Shown here: piece after piece, positions 33,950 through 43,054 of the stretch | Numbering within the stretch: position 1 is the first letter of the stretch | How the letters are laid out: each line of letters starts with the position of its first letter | NCBI GenBank assembly: GCA_041687395.1 | Contig: JAWLCA010000008.1 | Coordinates: 75,804-139,803, forward strand | DNA from: JAWLCA01 sp041687395 | Lineage (GTDB): Bacteria; Pseudomonadota; Alphaproteobacteria; Rhodobacterales; Rhodobacteraceae | DNA length: 64,000 nucleotides | Direction of reading: 5' to 3' | The notes under the pieces: generated by a model | What the model was told of the DNA's origin: nothing | The model's input: only the letters and a program-made list of their open reading frames with translations | Databases searched by the model: none | Program-made: the position numbers and the translations under genes

Positions 33950-35749
33950 ATGAGCTCGACAGACCAGAACCGCAACTTGCGCCGCGATGACGCGGGTTTC
34001 GGCGACGCGGCCGAAGACGTGCGCCGGCCCTCATGGCGCATGCGCGGCGTCGTCGTCGCGCTGATCGTGATCGCGGTCGGCGTGGTCTGGGTGGCCAATT
34101 CGTGGCTCACCGATCGGTTCACGGAAACCACCAGGAACCGCGCCGAGCTGCGGCTGGCGCTGTATTCCGGCAACATCGTGTCCGAGATTCAGCGCAATTC
34201 CGTCGTGCCGCTGCTGCTGGCCCGCGACCCGGAGTTGATCAACGCGCTGAGGGCCGAGGATTTTTCGCGCACGTCGCAGCGCCTGATCTCGTTCCAGTCC
34301 GAGATCGGCGCGGCCTCGATCCTGCTCATGGACGGGGCTGGCCGCACCGTGGCCTCGACCGACCGTAACCAGCTGGGCACGAACCATCGCCAGGATGCCT
34401 ATTTCGTCGAGGCGCAGCGATCGAAGGACACGGTGTTCACGGTCGCGCGCCGCGAAAGCGGCGGCTACGAATTCACCTTTGCCCGCGCCGTCGTCGCCGA
34501 CAACAAGGTGATCGGCGTCGTCGCGGTCGAGGTCGATCTGCTGAAGTTCGAACGTGCCTGGGCCGGGTTCGACACTGCCGTGGCCCTGACCGACAGCGAA
34601 GGCAACATCATCCTGTCGACCGAGCCGCGCTGGCGCGGCTACACGGTGGAGGAGGCGCTGGCGGTGCGCGATGCCCCCAGCGCGATCCAGCAGGCGCTGC
34701 GCGCCTCGACGAACTGGGCGCAGCAGGACGGGCCCGACGCCTATCTGAGCGGCGAGGCGGTGATCCGCAGCGAAGCCCGCATCGCGTTCCGCGGCTGGCG
34801 GCTGTTGTCCTTCACCAAGTATGATTCGGTGCGAGAGCGGGTGAACGGTGTTCTGGCGCTGGTGATCATGGGCTTTGCCATGCTTCTGGCGCTCGCCTTC
34901 TATATGCTGTCGCGCCGCGCCTGGTCGCAATCGGCGCTGTTCCAGCGTGAATCGGCCGAACTGCGTCAGTTGAACGCCCGCCTGCAGCGCGAGATCGCCG
35001 AGCGCGAGAAGGCGCAGAAGGATCTGGCCGTGGCCGAACAGACCATCGCGCAATCGTCCAAGCTGGCGATTCTGGGCGAGATGTCGGCGGCCGTCAGCCA
35101 CGAACTGAACCAGCCGCTTGCGGCGATGAAGACCTATCTGGCCGGCGCCAAGCTGCTTCTGCAGCGCCGCCGCCCCGACGAGGCGCTGTCGTCGTTTCAC
35201 CGCATCGACGATCTCATCGAACGGATGGGCGCGATCACCCGGCAGCTGAAATCCTATGCCCGCAAGGGCGGCGAGGCGTTCGAACCGGTGGATCTGCGCG
35301 GTTGCCTGTCCTCGGCGCTGGCGATGATGGAGCCGCAGTTCAAGACCCGCGCGGTGCGCATCACCCGCAGCCTGCCACGCCAGCCGGTGATGGTCAGGGT
35401 CGACAGGTTGCGACTGGAGCAGGTGATCATCAACCTGCTCCGCAATGCGGTGGATGCGACCAGGGACACGCCCAACCCGCATATCGAACTGCTGCTGAGC
35501 CAGGGCGAAACCGCGATGCTAACGGTGCGCGACAACGGCCATGGCATCGACGACATCGAAAAGATGTTCGAGCCGTTCTACACCACCAAGGGGCCGGGCG
35601 AGGGCGTGGGACTGGGACTGGCGATTTCCTCCGGCATCGTGAATGATCTGGGCGGTCGACTGACCGCGCGCAATGGTGATGGCGGCGGGGCTGTCTTCGA
35701 ACTGCAACTGCCGCTATGGAGCGGGGCCTCTGCCCAGGCCGCCGAGTGA
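33950..35749 (+). CDS. dctB: Sensor histidine kinase, DctB-like
   Basis: A 599-residue membrane kinase. A first helix lies near residues 33-50 (VVVALIVIAVGVVWVA), followed by a periplasmic dCache-type sensor with the diagnostic SVVPLLLARDPELINAL and GTNHRQDAYFVEAQ, a second helix near 305 (VLALVIMGFAMLLALAFYML), a coiled coil, His384 in SAAVSHELNQPLAAMKTYL, and an ATPase domain. This architecture is that of DctB, which senses C4-dicarboxylates and controls their uptake. No dct transporter is in the window, so the ligand is inferred. It is followed after six bases by its partner regulator. Confidence 0.85.
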   Translation: MSSTDQNRNLRRDDAGFGDAAEDVRRPSWRMRGVVVALIVIAVGVVWVANSWLTDRFTETTRNRAELRLALYSGNIVSEIQRNSVVPLLLARDPELINALRAEDFSRTSQRLISFQSEIGAASILLMDGAGRTVASTDRNQLGTNHRQDAYFVEAQRSKDTVFTVARRESGGYEFTFARAVVADNKVIGVVAVEVDLLKFERAWAGFDTAVALTDSEGNIILSTEPRWRGYTVEEALAVRDAPSAIQQALRASTNWAQQDGPDAYLSGEAVIRSEARIAFRGWRLLSFTKYDSVRERVNGVLALVIMGFAMLLALAFYMLSRRAWSQSALFQRESAELRQLNARLQREIAEREKAQKDLAVAEQTIAQSSKLAILGEMSAAVSHELNQPLAAMKTYLAGAKLLLQRRRPDEALSSFHRIDDLIERMGAITRQLKSYARKGGEAFEPVDLRGCLSSALAMMEPQFKTRAVRITRSLPRQPVMVRVDRLRLEQVIINLLRNAVDATRDTPNPHIELLLSQGETAMLTVRDNGHGIDDIEKMFEPFYTTKGPGEGVGLGLAISSGIVNDLGGRLTARNGDGGGAVFELQLPLWSGASAQAAE

Positions 35750-35755
35750 GGGAAC

Positions 35756-37087
35756 ATGGCCCGAACGATGAAAGTCGCGATTGTCGATGACGAACAGGAC
35801 ATGCGTCAGTCCATCAGCCAGTGGCTGACACTGTCCGGGTTCGAGACGGAGTCCTTTGCCAGCGCCGAAGATGCGCTTAAATCGCTGTCGCCGGATTTTC
35901 CCGGTGTTGTGGTCAGCGACATCCGCATGCCCGGGATGGACGGGATGGCCTTCCTGAAGCGGCTGATGAGTGTCGATTCCGGCCTGCCGGTGATCATGAT
36001 CACCGGCCATGGGGATGTGCCCATGGCGGTCGAGGCGATGCGGCTGGGCGCCTATGATTTTCTGGAAAAACCCTTCAACCCCGACCGGATGACCGAACTG
36101 GCCAAGAAGGCCAGCACCGCGCGCCGCATGACGCTGGACAACCGGGCGTTGCGGCGCGAGTTGTCTGACGGATCGGTGCTGATGAAGAAGCTGATCGGCT
36201 CATCCGTGCCGATGGAGCGGCTGCGCGAGGATATCCTCGATCTTGGCCAGGCCGACGGCCACGTGCTGATCGACGGTGAGACCGGGACCGGCAAGACGCT
36301 GGTGGCCCATGCGCTTCATGCTGTCGGCCCGCGCGCGGGCAAGAAGTTCACCGTGATCTCCTGCGCCGCCTTCTCCGAGGATCAGCTGGCCGCCCGGATC
36401 TTCGGCCCGGCGGGCGAGGGCGATCCGCTGCCGCTGGTGGAAGAGGCCCGCGGCGGCACGCTGTGCCTTGAGGATATCGAGGCGTTGAGCCAGCCGCTGC
36501 AGGCCCGGCTGCTGACGTTGATCAACGACCAGGGCAGCCCGCCCGAGACGCGCATCATCGCGATCTGCAACGAGCACGCCCAGGGCCGCACGCTGGAGGA
36601 TGCGCTGCGCCCCGACCTCTACTATCGTCTGTCGGCTTTGAAGATCACGCTGCCACCGCTCCGGTTGCGGGGCGAGGATGTCCTGACGCTGTTTACCCGG
36701 ATGATCGAGCAGTTCGCCGAGGAATACGGCTGCGACGCCCCCGAGGTCACCGCGCAGGAGGCCGCGCAACTGCTGCAGGCGCCCTGGCCCGGCAACGTGC
36801 GCCAGCTGATCAACATCGCCGAACGTGCGGTGCTGCAGAATCGCCGCGGCTCCGGCTCCATCGCATCGCTGTTGATGGCCGACAACGAGGCCGCGGGCCC
36901 CGCGATGACGACCGAGGGCAAGCCGCTGAAGGAATATGTGGAGGCGTTCGAGCGGATGTTGATCGACAACACGATGCGCCGCCACAAGGGCTCGATCGCG
37001 GCGGTGATGGATGAATTGTGCCTGCCCCGCCGGACCCTGAACGAGAAGATGGCGAAGTACGGGCTCAGCCGGTCGGACTACCTCTGA
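35756..37087 (+). CDS. dctD: NtrC-family response regulator, DctD-like, lacking GAFTGA
   Basis: A 443-residue regulator with an N-terminal receiver (Asp55 in VVSDIRMPGMDG), an AAA+ domain with Walker A GETGTGKT at residues 174-181, and a C-terminal Fis-type helix-turn-helix (MRRHKGSIAAVMDELCLPRR). In sigma-54 activators the segment after the first domain motif contains GAFTGA; here it reads IFGPAGEGDPLPLVEEA, so the motif is absent, and the Walker B region is GGTLCLEDI instead of the usual GGTLFLDEI. It therefore may not act through sigma-54. It is the cognate partner of the DctB-like kinase by adjacency. The start at 35756 lies six bases after the kinase stop. Confidence 0.85.
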   Translation: MARTMKVAIVDDEQDMRQSISQWLTLSGFETESFASAEDALKSLSPDFPGVVVSDIRMPGMDGMAFLKRLMSVDSGLPVIMITGHGDVPMAVEAMRLGAYDFLEKPFNPDRMTELAKKASTARRMTLDNRALRRELSDGSVLMKKLIGSSVPMERLREDILDLGQADGHVLIDGETGTGKTLVAHALHAVGPRAGKKFTVISCAAFSEDQLAARIFGPAGEGDPLPLVEEARGGTLCLEDIEALSQPLQARLLTLINDQGSPPETRIIAICNEHAQGRTLEDALRPDLYYRLSALKITLPPLRLRGEDVLTLFTRMIEQFAEEYGCDAPEVTAQEAAQLLQAPWPGNVRQLINIAERAVLQNRRGSGSIASLLMADNEAAGPAMTTEGKPLKEYVEAFERMLIDNTMRRHKGSIAAVMDELCLPRRTLNEKMAKYGLSRSDYL

Positions 37088-37208
37088 TTGTGCCGGGTGT
37101 GACGCTGGGGTAAAAAACAGATTGTAATTCCCTGCCTCCGCCCGCTAATGTCGCCAGACGTGGTGTCGTGCCGCCAGTTCGGACAGGCCCACCGTTTCAG
37201 TTTCGCTC

Positions 37209-37416
37209 TTGGCGGTGGAACTCGGGCCATAAGCCCGCCAATGCGCCGTCGAAGGGAAAGGGCCGCAAGGCCGCAGGACCTCCCCGTGGTGCCCGAAAGG
37301 GCCGGGGCTTTGAATTGGGTGCGCCAGGTGGCTGCATCCGGGATCTAGAACCGCGATGAGTTGCGCAGCGATCGATGGGGGGGCAGGACGGCGCAGGGCG
37401 CCGATTTCCTGCGCCG
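37209..37416 (+). promoter_or_regulatory. Structured 5' leader of rne
   Basis: The 440 bases before rne contain a run of strong hairpins: TTGGC/GCCAA (37209/37237) with GGGC/GCCC nested; GGCC-GCAA-GGCC (37261-37272); CCCCG and GCCC closing a GAAA tetraloop (37282-37307); GGGTGC/GCATCC with an inner GCCA/TGGC (37317-37339); and CGGCGCAGG/CCTGCGCCG (37389-37416). Two loops are GNRA tetraloops. RNase E genes in other bacteria are autoregulated through a long leader; the same is likely here, by inference. Confidence 0.5.
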
Positions 37417-37527
37417 CCGCTCGTTCTGCCTGTCGCGCTGTCGCTTCCAGCACACACCCCCCGCATCCGTTCCGCATCGCCGGGTCCGCCCCGGCCGCGC
37501 GCTGTTGCGTGGGTGGAAAGAGAGACG

Positions 37528-40203
37528 ATGACAAAGAAAATGCTGATCGACGCCACGCACGCGGAGGAAACCCGCGTCGTCGTGGTGGATGGGAACCGCG
37601 TCGAGGAGTTTGATTTCGAGACCGCCGCCAAGCGCCAGCTTGCCGGCAACATCTACCTGGCCAAGGTGACGCGGGTGGAACCCTCGTTGCAGGCGGCCTT
37701 CGTGGACTATGGCGGCAACCGCCACGGCTTCCTCGCCTTCTCGGAAATCCATCCCGACTACTACCAGATCCCGGTCGCGGATCGTAAGGCGCTGCTCGAG
37801 GAAGAGCGCGAATATGCCCGCGAGCAGGCCGAGGACGAGAACCGCCCGCGGCGCGGCCGCCGCCGCAGCAGCCCCAGGGCCGAAAGTGCCGAAGGCGATG
37901 CCAAGGTCCGCAGCGCCGAAGTGTCGGGAGCCGAGGACTCAGGCGCGATTCCCGGCATGGATGTCGTGGATCTGGAGGAGGACGAGCAGGACGATACCCT
38001 GTTCGACGGCGGCGACCAGCCGCAAGCGACCGAGACGGCCGAAGAGCCGAACGGCGAGGACCAGCGCCCCTACGCCGCCGTCGACCACGCGACCGAGATC
38101 GACGACGAGATCGAATCGATTGCCGACGAGGACGTGAGCGAAGAGATCCGCCAGCCGCGCAAGCCGCGCCCGCGCAAATACAAGATTCAGGAGGTCATCA
38201 AGGTCCGCCAGATCATGCTGGTGCAGGTGGTCAAGGAGGAACGCGGCAACAAGGGTGCAGCGCTGACGACCTACCTGTCGCTCGCCGGGCGCTACTGCGT
38301 CCTGATGCCCAACACCGCGCGCGGCGGCGGCATCAGCCGCAAGATCACCAATGCCGCCGACCGCAAGAAGCTGAAAGAGATCGCGGCCGAGATCGAGGTG
38401 CCCGAAGGCGCCGGCCTGATCGTGCGCACCGCCGGCGCGCAACGCACCAAGACCGAGATCAAGCGCGATTACGAATACCTGCAGCGGATGTGGGACCAGA
38501 TCCGCGAACTGACGCTGAAATCCATCGCGCCCGCCCCGATCTACGAAGAAGGCAACCTGATCAAGCGCTCGATCCGTGATCTCTACAGCCGCGAGATCGA
38601 GGAGGTTCTGGTAGAAGGGGCCGAGGGCTACCGCGTGGCCAAGGACTTCATGAAGATGATCATGCCGTCCCACGCCAAGAACGTGAAGCAGCACGTCGAT
38701 CAGCAGCCGCTCTTCGCGCGCTATCAGGTGGAAAGCTACCTGTCGTCGATGTTCAACCCGACGGTGCAGCTGAAATCGGGCGGCTACATCGTCATCGGCA
38801 TCACCGAGGCGCTGGTGGCGATCGACGTGAACTCCGGCCGCGCGACAAAGGAAGGCTCGATCGAGGAGACGGCGGTCAAGACCAACCTGGAGGCCGCCGA
38901 GGAAATCGCACGCCAACTGCGCCTGCGCGACCTTGCAGGCCTGATCGTCATCGACTTCATCGACATGGAAGAGCGCAAGAACAACGCCGCCGTCGAGAAG
39001 AAGCTGAAGGACAAGCTGAAGACCGACCGCGCGCGGATCCAGATCGGCCGTATCTCGGGCTTCGGCCTCTTGGAGATGAGCCGCCAGCGCCTGCGCCCCG
39101 GCATGCTGGAATCGACGACCCAGCCCTGCCCGCATTGCCACGGCACCGGCCTGATCCGGTCCGACGACAGCCAGGGCCTGTCGATCCTGCGCCAGATCGA
39201 GGAAGAGGGCACGCGCAAGCGCTCGCGCGAGGTGCTGCTGAAGGCGCCGGTCGGCGTGGTCAACTTCCTGATGAACCAGAAGCGCGAGCACATCGCCGGG
39301 ATCGAGGCGCGCTACGGCATGGCCGTCCGGATCGAGGCCGACCCGATGCTGGTCAGCCCGGATTTCGTGCTTGAAAAGTTCAAGACCGCGACCCGCGTCG
39401 TGGCCGAGGTGCCCTCGCCCGTCGTGTCGATCGACACCTCGACCATGCCCGAGATGGAAGAGGAGATCGAGGAGGATCAGGACGAGGCAGATGTCGAGGC
39501 GCCGGAAGAGGCTGCGGAGGACACGAAGGCCGACTCCGGGGTCGAGAACGGCGACAACGGCAAGAGCGGGCGCAAGCGTCGGCGCCGCAAGCGGCGGCCG
39601 CGCGGTGGCGGTGCTGACCGCACCGAAGCGCAGGCCACAGCCGACGAGAGCGGTACCGTGACCGAAGCCGAGCCCGAGCCGCAGGAGGCCGCCGCCGAAG
39701 CCGCGGAAGCCGCGCCGGAGCAGCCGGCCGAGCAGACGGCAGAGGAGCCCGCGAAGGCGAAGCCCGCCCGCCGCACCCGCAGTCGTCGCGGCCGCGGGGC
39801 CAAGGCCGACGAAGCGGCCGAGGTCGAAGCCGCGCAAGCGCCGACCGAGGCCCCGGCAGAGACGCCGGCCGCCGAAGCCCCGGCCGAGGAGCCGCCCGCA
39901 AAGCCCAAGCGCACCCGCAAGTCGCGGGCGAAGCCGGCCGCACCGGCCGAGGCTGCAGCAGAACCCGCATCCGAGGCTCCGGCCGCCGCGCCGGAACCGG
40001 TTGCGCAGCCTGCCCCTGCACCGGAACCGGCCGCCCAGCCTGCCGCCGTGCCAGAAGCCGCCAGGCAGCCCGCGCCGGAACCCGAACCCGCTGCCGAAAC
40101 ACCCGCCGCAGAACCCGAACCGGTGGGCGCCGAGGCCCCGGCAGAGACCGAGGAAGCCGCGAAGCCTCGCCGCCGCGGCTGGTGGTCGCTGGGACGCGGC
40201 TGA
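37528..40203 (+). CDS. rne: Ribonuclease E/G
   Basis: An 891-residue endoribonuclease, the core of the RNA degradosome. The S1 RNA-binding domain begins near residue 40 (GNIYLAKVTRVEPSLQAAFVDYG) and is interrupted by an acidic/Arg-rich insert of about 145 residues (around 90-235) typical of alphaproteobacterial RNase E. The catalytic domain has VAIDVNSGRAT and LIVIDFIDM (DNase-I-like metal site), the zinc link is CPHCHGTG, and the C-terminal 250 residues are a Pro/Ala/Glu/Arg-rich scaffold. The start at 37528 was chosen for the KKMLIDATHAEETRVVVVDG N-terminus. A strong terminator follows. Confidence 0.95.
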   Translation: MTKKMLIDATHAEETRVVVVDGNRVEEFDFETAAKRQLAGNIYLAKVTRVEPSLQAAFVDYGGNRHGFLAFSEIHPDYYQIPVADRKALLEEEREYAREQAEDENRPRRGRRRSSPRAESAEGDAKVRSAEVSGAEDSGAIPGMDVVDLEEDEQDDTLFDGGDQPQATETAEEPNGEDQRPYAAVDHATEIDDEIESIADEDVSEEIRQPRKPRPRKYKIQEVIKVRQIMLVQVVKEERGNKGAALTTYLSLAGRYCVLMPNTARGGGISRKITNAADRKKLKEIAAEIEVPEGAGLIVRTAGAQRTKTEIKRDYEYLQRMWDQIRELTLKSIAPAPIYEEGNLIKRSIRDLYSREIEEVLVEGAEGYRVAKDFMKMIMPSHAKNVKQHVDQQPLFARYQVESYLSSMFNPTVQLKSGGYIVIGITEALVAIDVNSGRATKEGSIEETAVKTNLEAAEEIARQLRLRDLAGLIVIDFIDMEERKNNAAVEKKLKDKLKTDRARIQIGRISGFGLLEMSRQRLRPGMLESTTQPCPHCHGTGLIRSDDSQGLSILRQIEEEGTRKRSREVLLKAPVGVVNFLMNQKREHIAGIEARYGMAVRIEADPMLVSPDFVLEKFKTATRVVAEVPSPVVSIDTSTMPEMEEEIEEDQDEADVEAPEEAAEDTKADSGVENGDNGKSGRKRRRRKRRPRGGGADRTEAQATADESGTVTEAEPEPQEAAAEAAEAAPEQPAEQTAEEPAKAKPARRTRSRRGRGAKADEAAEVEAAQAPTEAPAETPAAEAPAEEPPAKPKRTRKSRAKPAAPAEAAAEPASEAPAAAPEPVAQPAPAPEPAAQPAAVPEAARQPAPEPEPAAETPAAEPEPVGAEAPAETEEAAKPRRRGWWSLGRG

Positions 40204-40212
40204 ACGCCCTCT

Positions 40213-40245
40213 GACACCCCCGCAGGCCGAGCCTGCGGGGGTGTC
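40213..40245 (+). terminator. Intrinsic terminator of rne
   Basis: A 15-bp perfect stem (GACACCCCCGCAGGC and its complement) around a three-base CGA loop, about ten bases after the rne stop and followed by ATATTC. The symmetry would allow termination in either direction. Confidence 0.85.
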
Positions 40246-40327
40246 ATATTCAACCACGCGAACGTGACGCTGCTTCCGGTGACTTCGCCGCCGGGCCCGC
40301 GTATCTCCACCCTGCGAAGGGGGTGCG

Positions 40328-41080
40328 ATGTTTGGAATTGACCTGATCGATGCGGGCATGCTGCCGGCGATGACGGTCGCCCTGCTGGCGGGCGTGCTGT
40401 CGTTCCTCAGCCCCTGCGTTCTGCCGATCGTGCCGCCCTATCTGGCCTACATGGGCGGGATCTCGATGGCCGAGATGACCGCGCAGGGGGGCCAGAGGCG
40501 CCGGGCGCTGATGCCGGCGATCTTCTTCGTGCTGGGCCTGTCCACGGTATTCCTGCTTCTCGGCTTCACCGCGTCGGCCTTCGGCATGTTCTTCCTGCGC
40601 AATCAGGAACTGTTCTCGCAGATATCCGGGGTCGTCGTCATCGTCTTCGGCCTGCACTTCCTGGGCGTGTTCCGCATCCCGATCCTCGACCGCGAGGCGC
40701 GTCTGGACGCGGGCGACCGTGGCGGATCGGCGTTCGGGGCCTATGTGCTGGGCCTGGCCTTCGCCTTTGGCTGGACGCCTTGCATCGGCCCGCAACTGGG
40801 CGCGATCCTGTCGCTCGCGGCCACCGAAACATCGGTCAGTCGCGGCACGATGCTTCTGGGCGTCTATGCCATGGGCCTTGGCCTGCCGTTCCTTCTGGCG
40901 GCGCTGTTCATTGACCGGTCCATGACCCTGATGAACCGCCTGAAAAAGCACATGAAGCTGATCGAGCGCGCGATGGGCGGGCTCTTGCTGCTGGTCGGGC
41001 TGGCGCTTCTGACCGGTGCGTTCTCCGATTTCTCGTGGTGGCTGCTGGAAACCTTCCCGGTTCTGGGCGAGTTGGGCTGA
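40328..41080 (+). CDS. ccdA: Cytochrome c biogenesis protein CcdA
   Basis: A 250-residue inner-membrane thiol transporter with about six helices. The conserved cysteines are in FLSPCVLPIVPPYLAYMGG and FGWTPCIGPQLGAI, the pair that passes electrons from thioredoxin to periplasmic substrates such as cytochrome c maturation proteins. The length is normal for CcdA, the membrane part of DsbD. It starts 124 bases after rne, behind the terminator, so it has its own promoter. It converges with the COG4091 gene. Confidence 0.95.
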   Translation: MFGIDLIDAGMLPAMTVALLAGVLSFLSPCVLPIVPPYLAYMGGISMAEMTAQGGQRRRALMPAIFFVLGLSTVFLLLGFTASAFGMFFLRNQELFSQISGVVVIVFGLHFLGVFRIPILDREARLDAGDRGGSAFGAYVLGLAFAFGWTPCIGPQLGAILSLAATETSVSRGTMLLGVYAMGLGLPFLLAALFIDRSMTLMNRLKKHMKLIERAMGGLLLLVGLALLTGAFSDFSWWLLETFPVLGELG

Positions 41081-41086
41081 CCGGGC

Positions 41087-42367
41087 TCAGCCCGGCACCA
41101 TCGCCGCCCGCATCCCCAGCACCGGGTGGTCCGGCAGGTCCACGTCCGACAGGCTGAGCACGGCCGCCGCCGGCACGTCACGGATCAAGCGGCCATGGGC
41201 CAGGCCGATGGGCAGGGCATCGACCTGACGGCTGCGCGTGGCGGGCAGGGCCTTGGCATAGACGGTGTATCCGCCCTCGCCATCCAGCGTCTCGCCGGCC
41301 TTCAGCGCGCGTTTGGTCACCGCCACCGCATCGCCCCGCCAGGCGCGGGTGCTGCCGGTGGGTTCGCCCCGCAGCGCGGCGTTGAGGGCCGAGATCGACA
41401 GCTCCATGCCGATCAGGTGGAACGGCTTGTACATCGCCGCGTAGCGCCCGGTCGTGTCGGTGGGCAGGCCGTATTGCCGGAAACAGGCGGCGGCATAGTC
41501 GCTTTGCGCCTTCAGCACCACGTAGACGCCCCAGCGCAGATCGCGGAACACCGGCCGCCCGTCGCGTTCGAGGCTGGAGACGACCTCGACCATGCCGTCG
41601 CCGTCCAGCTGCCCGCCGACGGCGCGGGGGCGCAGGATGTGGGCCAGGTCGTCGACGCCGCAGGGCGGGAACTGCAACCCCTCCAGCGGAACCTGCAGGT
41701 CGCAGGCGTTGGCGATGGCGCACATCTCGATGGCCGATTTGGTGCCGTCGAGGAAGGAGTTGAACATCTGCGGGTTCATCCCGGCCGCCCGCGCCTGATC
41801 GGGCGTCAGACCATAGTGGGACCAGACGTCATCGGGGGTGACGGTGTGATAGGCGGGCAGATATTTCGTGCCCTTGCCCGCCGCCGCCACTGTGAAGCCA
41901 GCGGCGCGCGCCCAGTCCACCATTTCCGCCACCAGCGCGGGCTGGTCGCCATAGGCCATTGAATAGACGACACCTTTGTCGCGCGCGCGGGCAGCCAGCG
42001 CGGGGCCGACCAGCACGTCGGCCTCCACGCTCACCATCACCACATGGCGGCCCGCGTCGATGGCGGCCAGCGCGTGGGTGGTGCCGGCCAGCGGGTTGCC
42101 GGTCGCCTCGATCACCACGTCGACCTCGGCCTCTGCGGCTTCAAGCCCGCTGTCCACGAAGCGGGTGGCGGCGATCAGCCCCTCGTCCCAGCCCACGGTG
42201 CGGCAGGCGGCGCGGGCGCGGTCGGGGTCCAGGTCGGCGATCACGGCGACCTGCAAGCCGTTGATATTCGGCACTTGTGCCAGAAACATCGAGCCGAACT
42301 TGCCCGCGCCGATCAGGGCGCAGGTGACGGGGCGGCCGCGCGTGGCCAGCAGGGGCATCAGGTTCAT
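41087..42367 (-). CDS. NAD(P)-dependent homoserine-dehydrogenase-like oxidoreductase (COG4091, SAF domain)
   Basis: A 426-residue protein. An N-terminal Rossmann fold (TCALIGAGKFGSMFLAQVPNI, with the GxGxxG-like GAGKFG) is followed by VVIEATGNPLAGTTHALAAI and AGFTVAAAGKGTKYLPAYH, and a C-terminal SAF-type beta-clip domain (residues about 345-426, PTGSTRAWRGDAVAV onwards). This matches the COG4091 group of predicted homoserine-dehydrogenase-like oxidoreductases, whose substrate is unsettled. The start at 42367 follows AGGGAGGACAAG. It stands alone between convergent ccdA and divergent DUF1489. Confidence 0.8.
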   Translation of the reverse strand: MNLMPLLATRGRPVTCALIGAGKFGSMFLAQVPNINGLQVAVIADLDPDRARAACRTVGWDEGLIAATRFVDSGLEAAEAEVDVVIEATGNPLAGTTHALAAIDAGRHVVMVSVEADVLVGPALAARARDKGVVYSMAYGDQPALVAEMVDWARAAGFTVAAAGKGTKYLPAYHTVTPDDVWSHYGLTPDQARAAGMNPQMFNSFLDGTKSAIEMCAIANACDLQVPLEGLQFPPCGVDDLAHILRPRAVGGQLDGDGMVEVVSSLERDGRPVFRDLRWGVYVVLKAQSDYAAACFRQYGLPTDTTGRYAAMYKPFHLIGMELSISALNAALRGEPTGSTRAWRGDAVAVTKRALKAGETLDGEGGYTVYAKALPATRSRQVDALPIGLAHGRLIRDVPAAAVLSLSDVDLPDHPVLGMRAAMVPG

Positions 42368-42428
42368 CTTGTCCTCCCTTTGCGGGCAGGCTAGCCGGGG
42401 GCGGGGCGGGCGAAAAGGGGGTGTGGCT

Positions 42429-42860
42429 GTGGCCGACCATGTCAACCTGATCAAGCTGTGCGTGGGGGCCGAGGTCGTCGAGGATCTGACCGACTGGCAG
42501 GCGCAGCGCATGGCCGAGACCGGGCGCGCCAACCCCGTGCACATCACCCGGATGTGGCCGAAACGCGAGGCCGAGATCCTGAACGGCGGGTCATTGTATT
42601 GGGTTTTCAAGGGGGTAGTGCTTGCCCGCCAGCGTATCGTCGGGCTGGAGGAACGCATCGGGGCGGACGGCATCCGGCGCTGCGCGCTGGTGCTGGACCC
42701 GGCGGTGATCCGCACCGAACCCGCCCCGCGGCGCCCGTTTCAAGGCTGGCGCTATCTGCCCCAAGCCGACGCCCCGCGCGACCTGCCGGAGCGGCGCGAG
42801 GGCGATGACGATCTGCCGCCCGGCCTGCAATCGGCGCTGGCGGATCTGGGCCTGCGGTAA
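42429..42860 (+). CDS. DUF1489 family protein
   Basis: A 143-residue protein starting VADHVNLIKLCVGAEVVEDL at a GTG that follows AAAAGGGGG by about nine bases. RMWPKREAEILNGGSLYWVFKG and LVLDPAVIRTEPAPRRPFQGWRYL are the DUF1489 signature. The family is restricted largely to Alphaproteobacteria and has no assigned function. No signal or membrane segment is present. The gene is followed by the second GTATCC/GTATAC element. Confidence 0.85.
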   Translation: MADHVNLIKLCVGAEVVEDLTDWQAQRMAETGRANPVHITRMWPKREAEILNGGSLYWVFKGVVLARQRIVGLEERIGADGIRRCALVLDPAVIRTEPAPRRPFQGWRYLPQADAPRDLPERREGDDDLPPGLQSALADLGLR

Positions 42861-42877
42861 CGTCCGGTCGCGCGAAA

Positions 42878-42971
42878 ATTGTATCCACCTGGATCCAAGC
42901 GTATACAATCCGCGGGCAATTTTTGTATCCAAGCGTATACACGTGGATACAATCCGGCGTTTTTAACCCCC
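42878..42971. repeat. GTATCC/GTATAC palindromic element, copy 2 (inverted)
   Basis: The core 42878-42953 has the same 9-bp ends, ATTGTATCC and GGATACAAT, as the copy at 7.6 kb. A central CCGCGG (42911-42916) takes the place of CTGCCGGCAG. The reverse complement of the right flank (CCGGCGTTTTTAACC) matches the left flank of copy 1, so the copies are inverted relative to each other. It lies between DUF1489 and the ABC-F gene. Confidence 0.85.
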
Positions 42972-43054
42972 CGATCCGCGACTGTGCCGGGCGGGATTTC
43001 ACCCGGCGCGCGGCTTCGCCTTGACCCGGCCGCTGGCTCGGCTAGACCGCGCGG

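Noticed and set aside
37168..37359. Small ORF (63 codons) in the rne leader
   Set aside because: The same bases form conserved-looking hairpins, there is no good ribosome binding site, and the product has no recognisable features.
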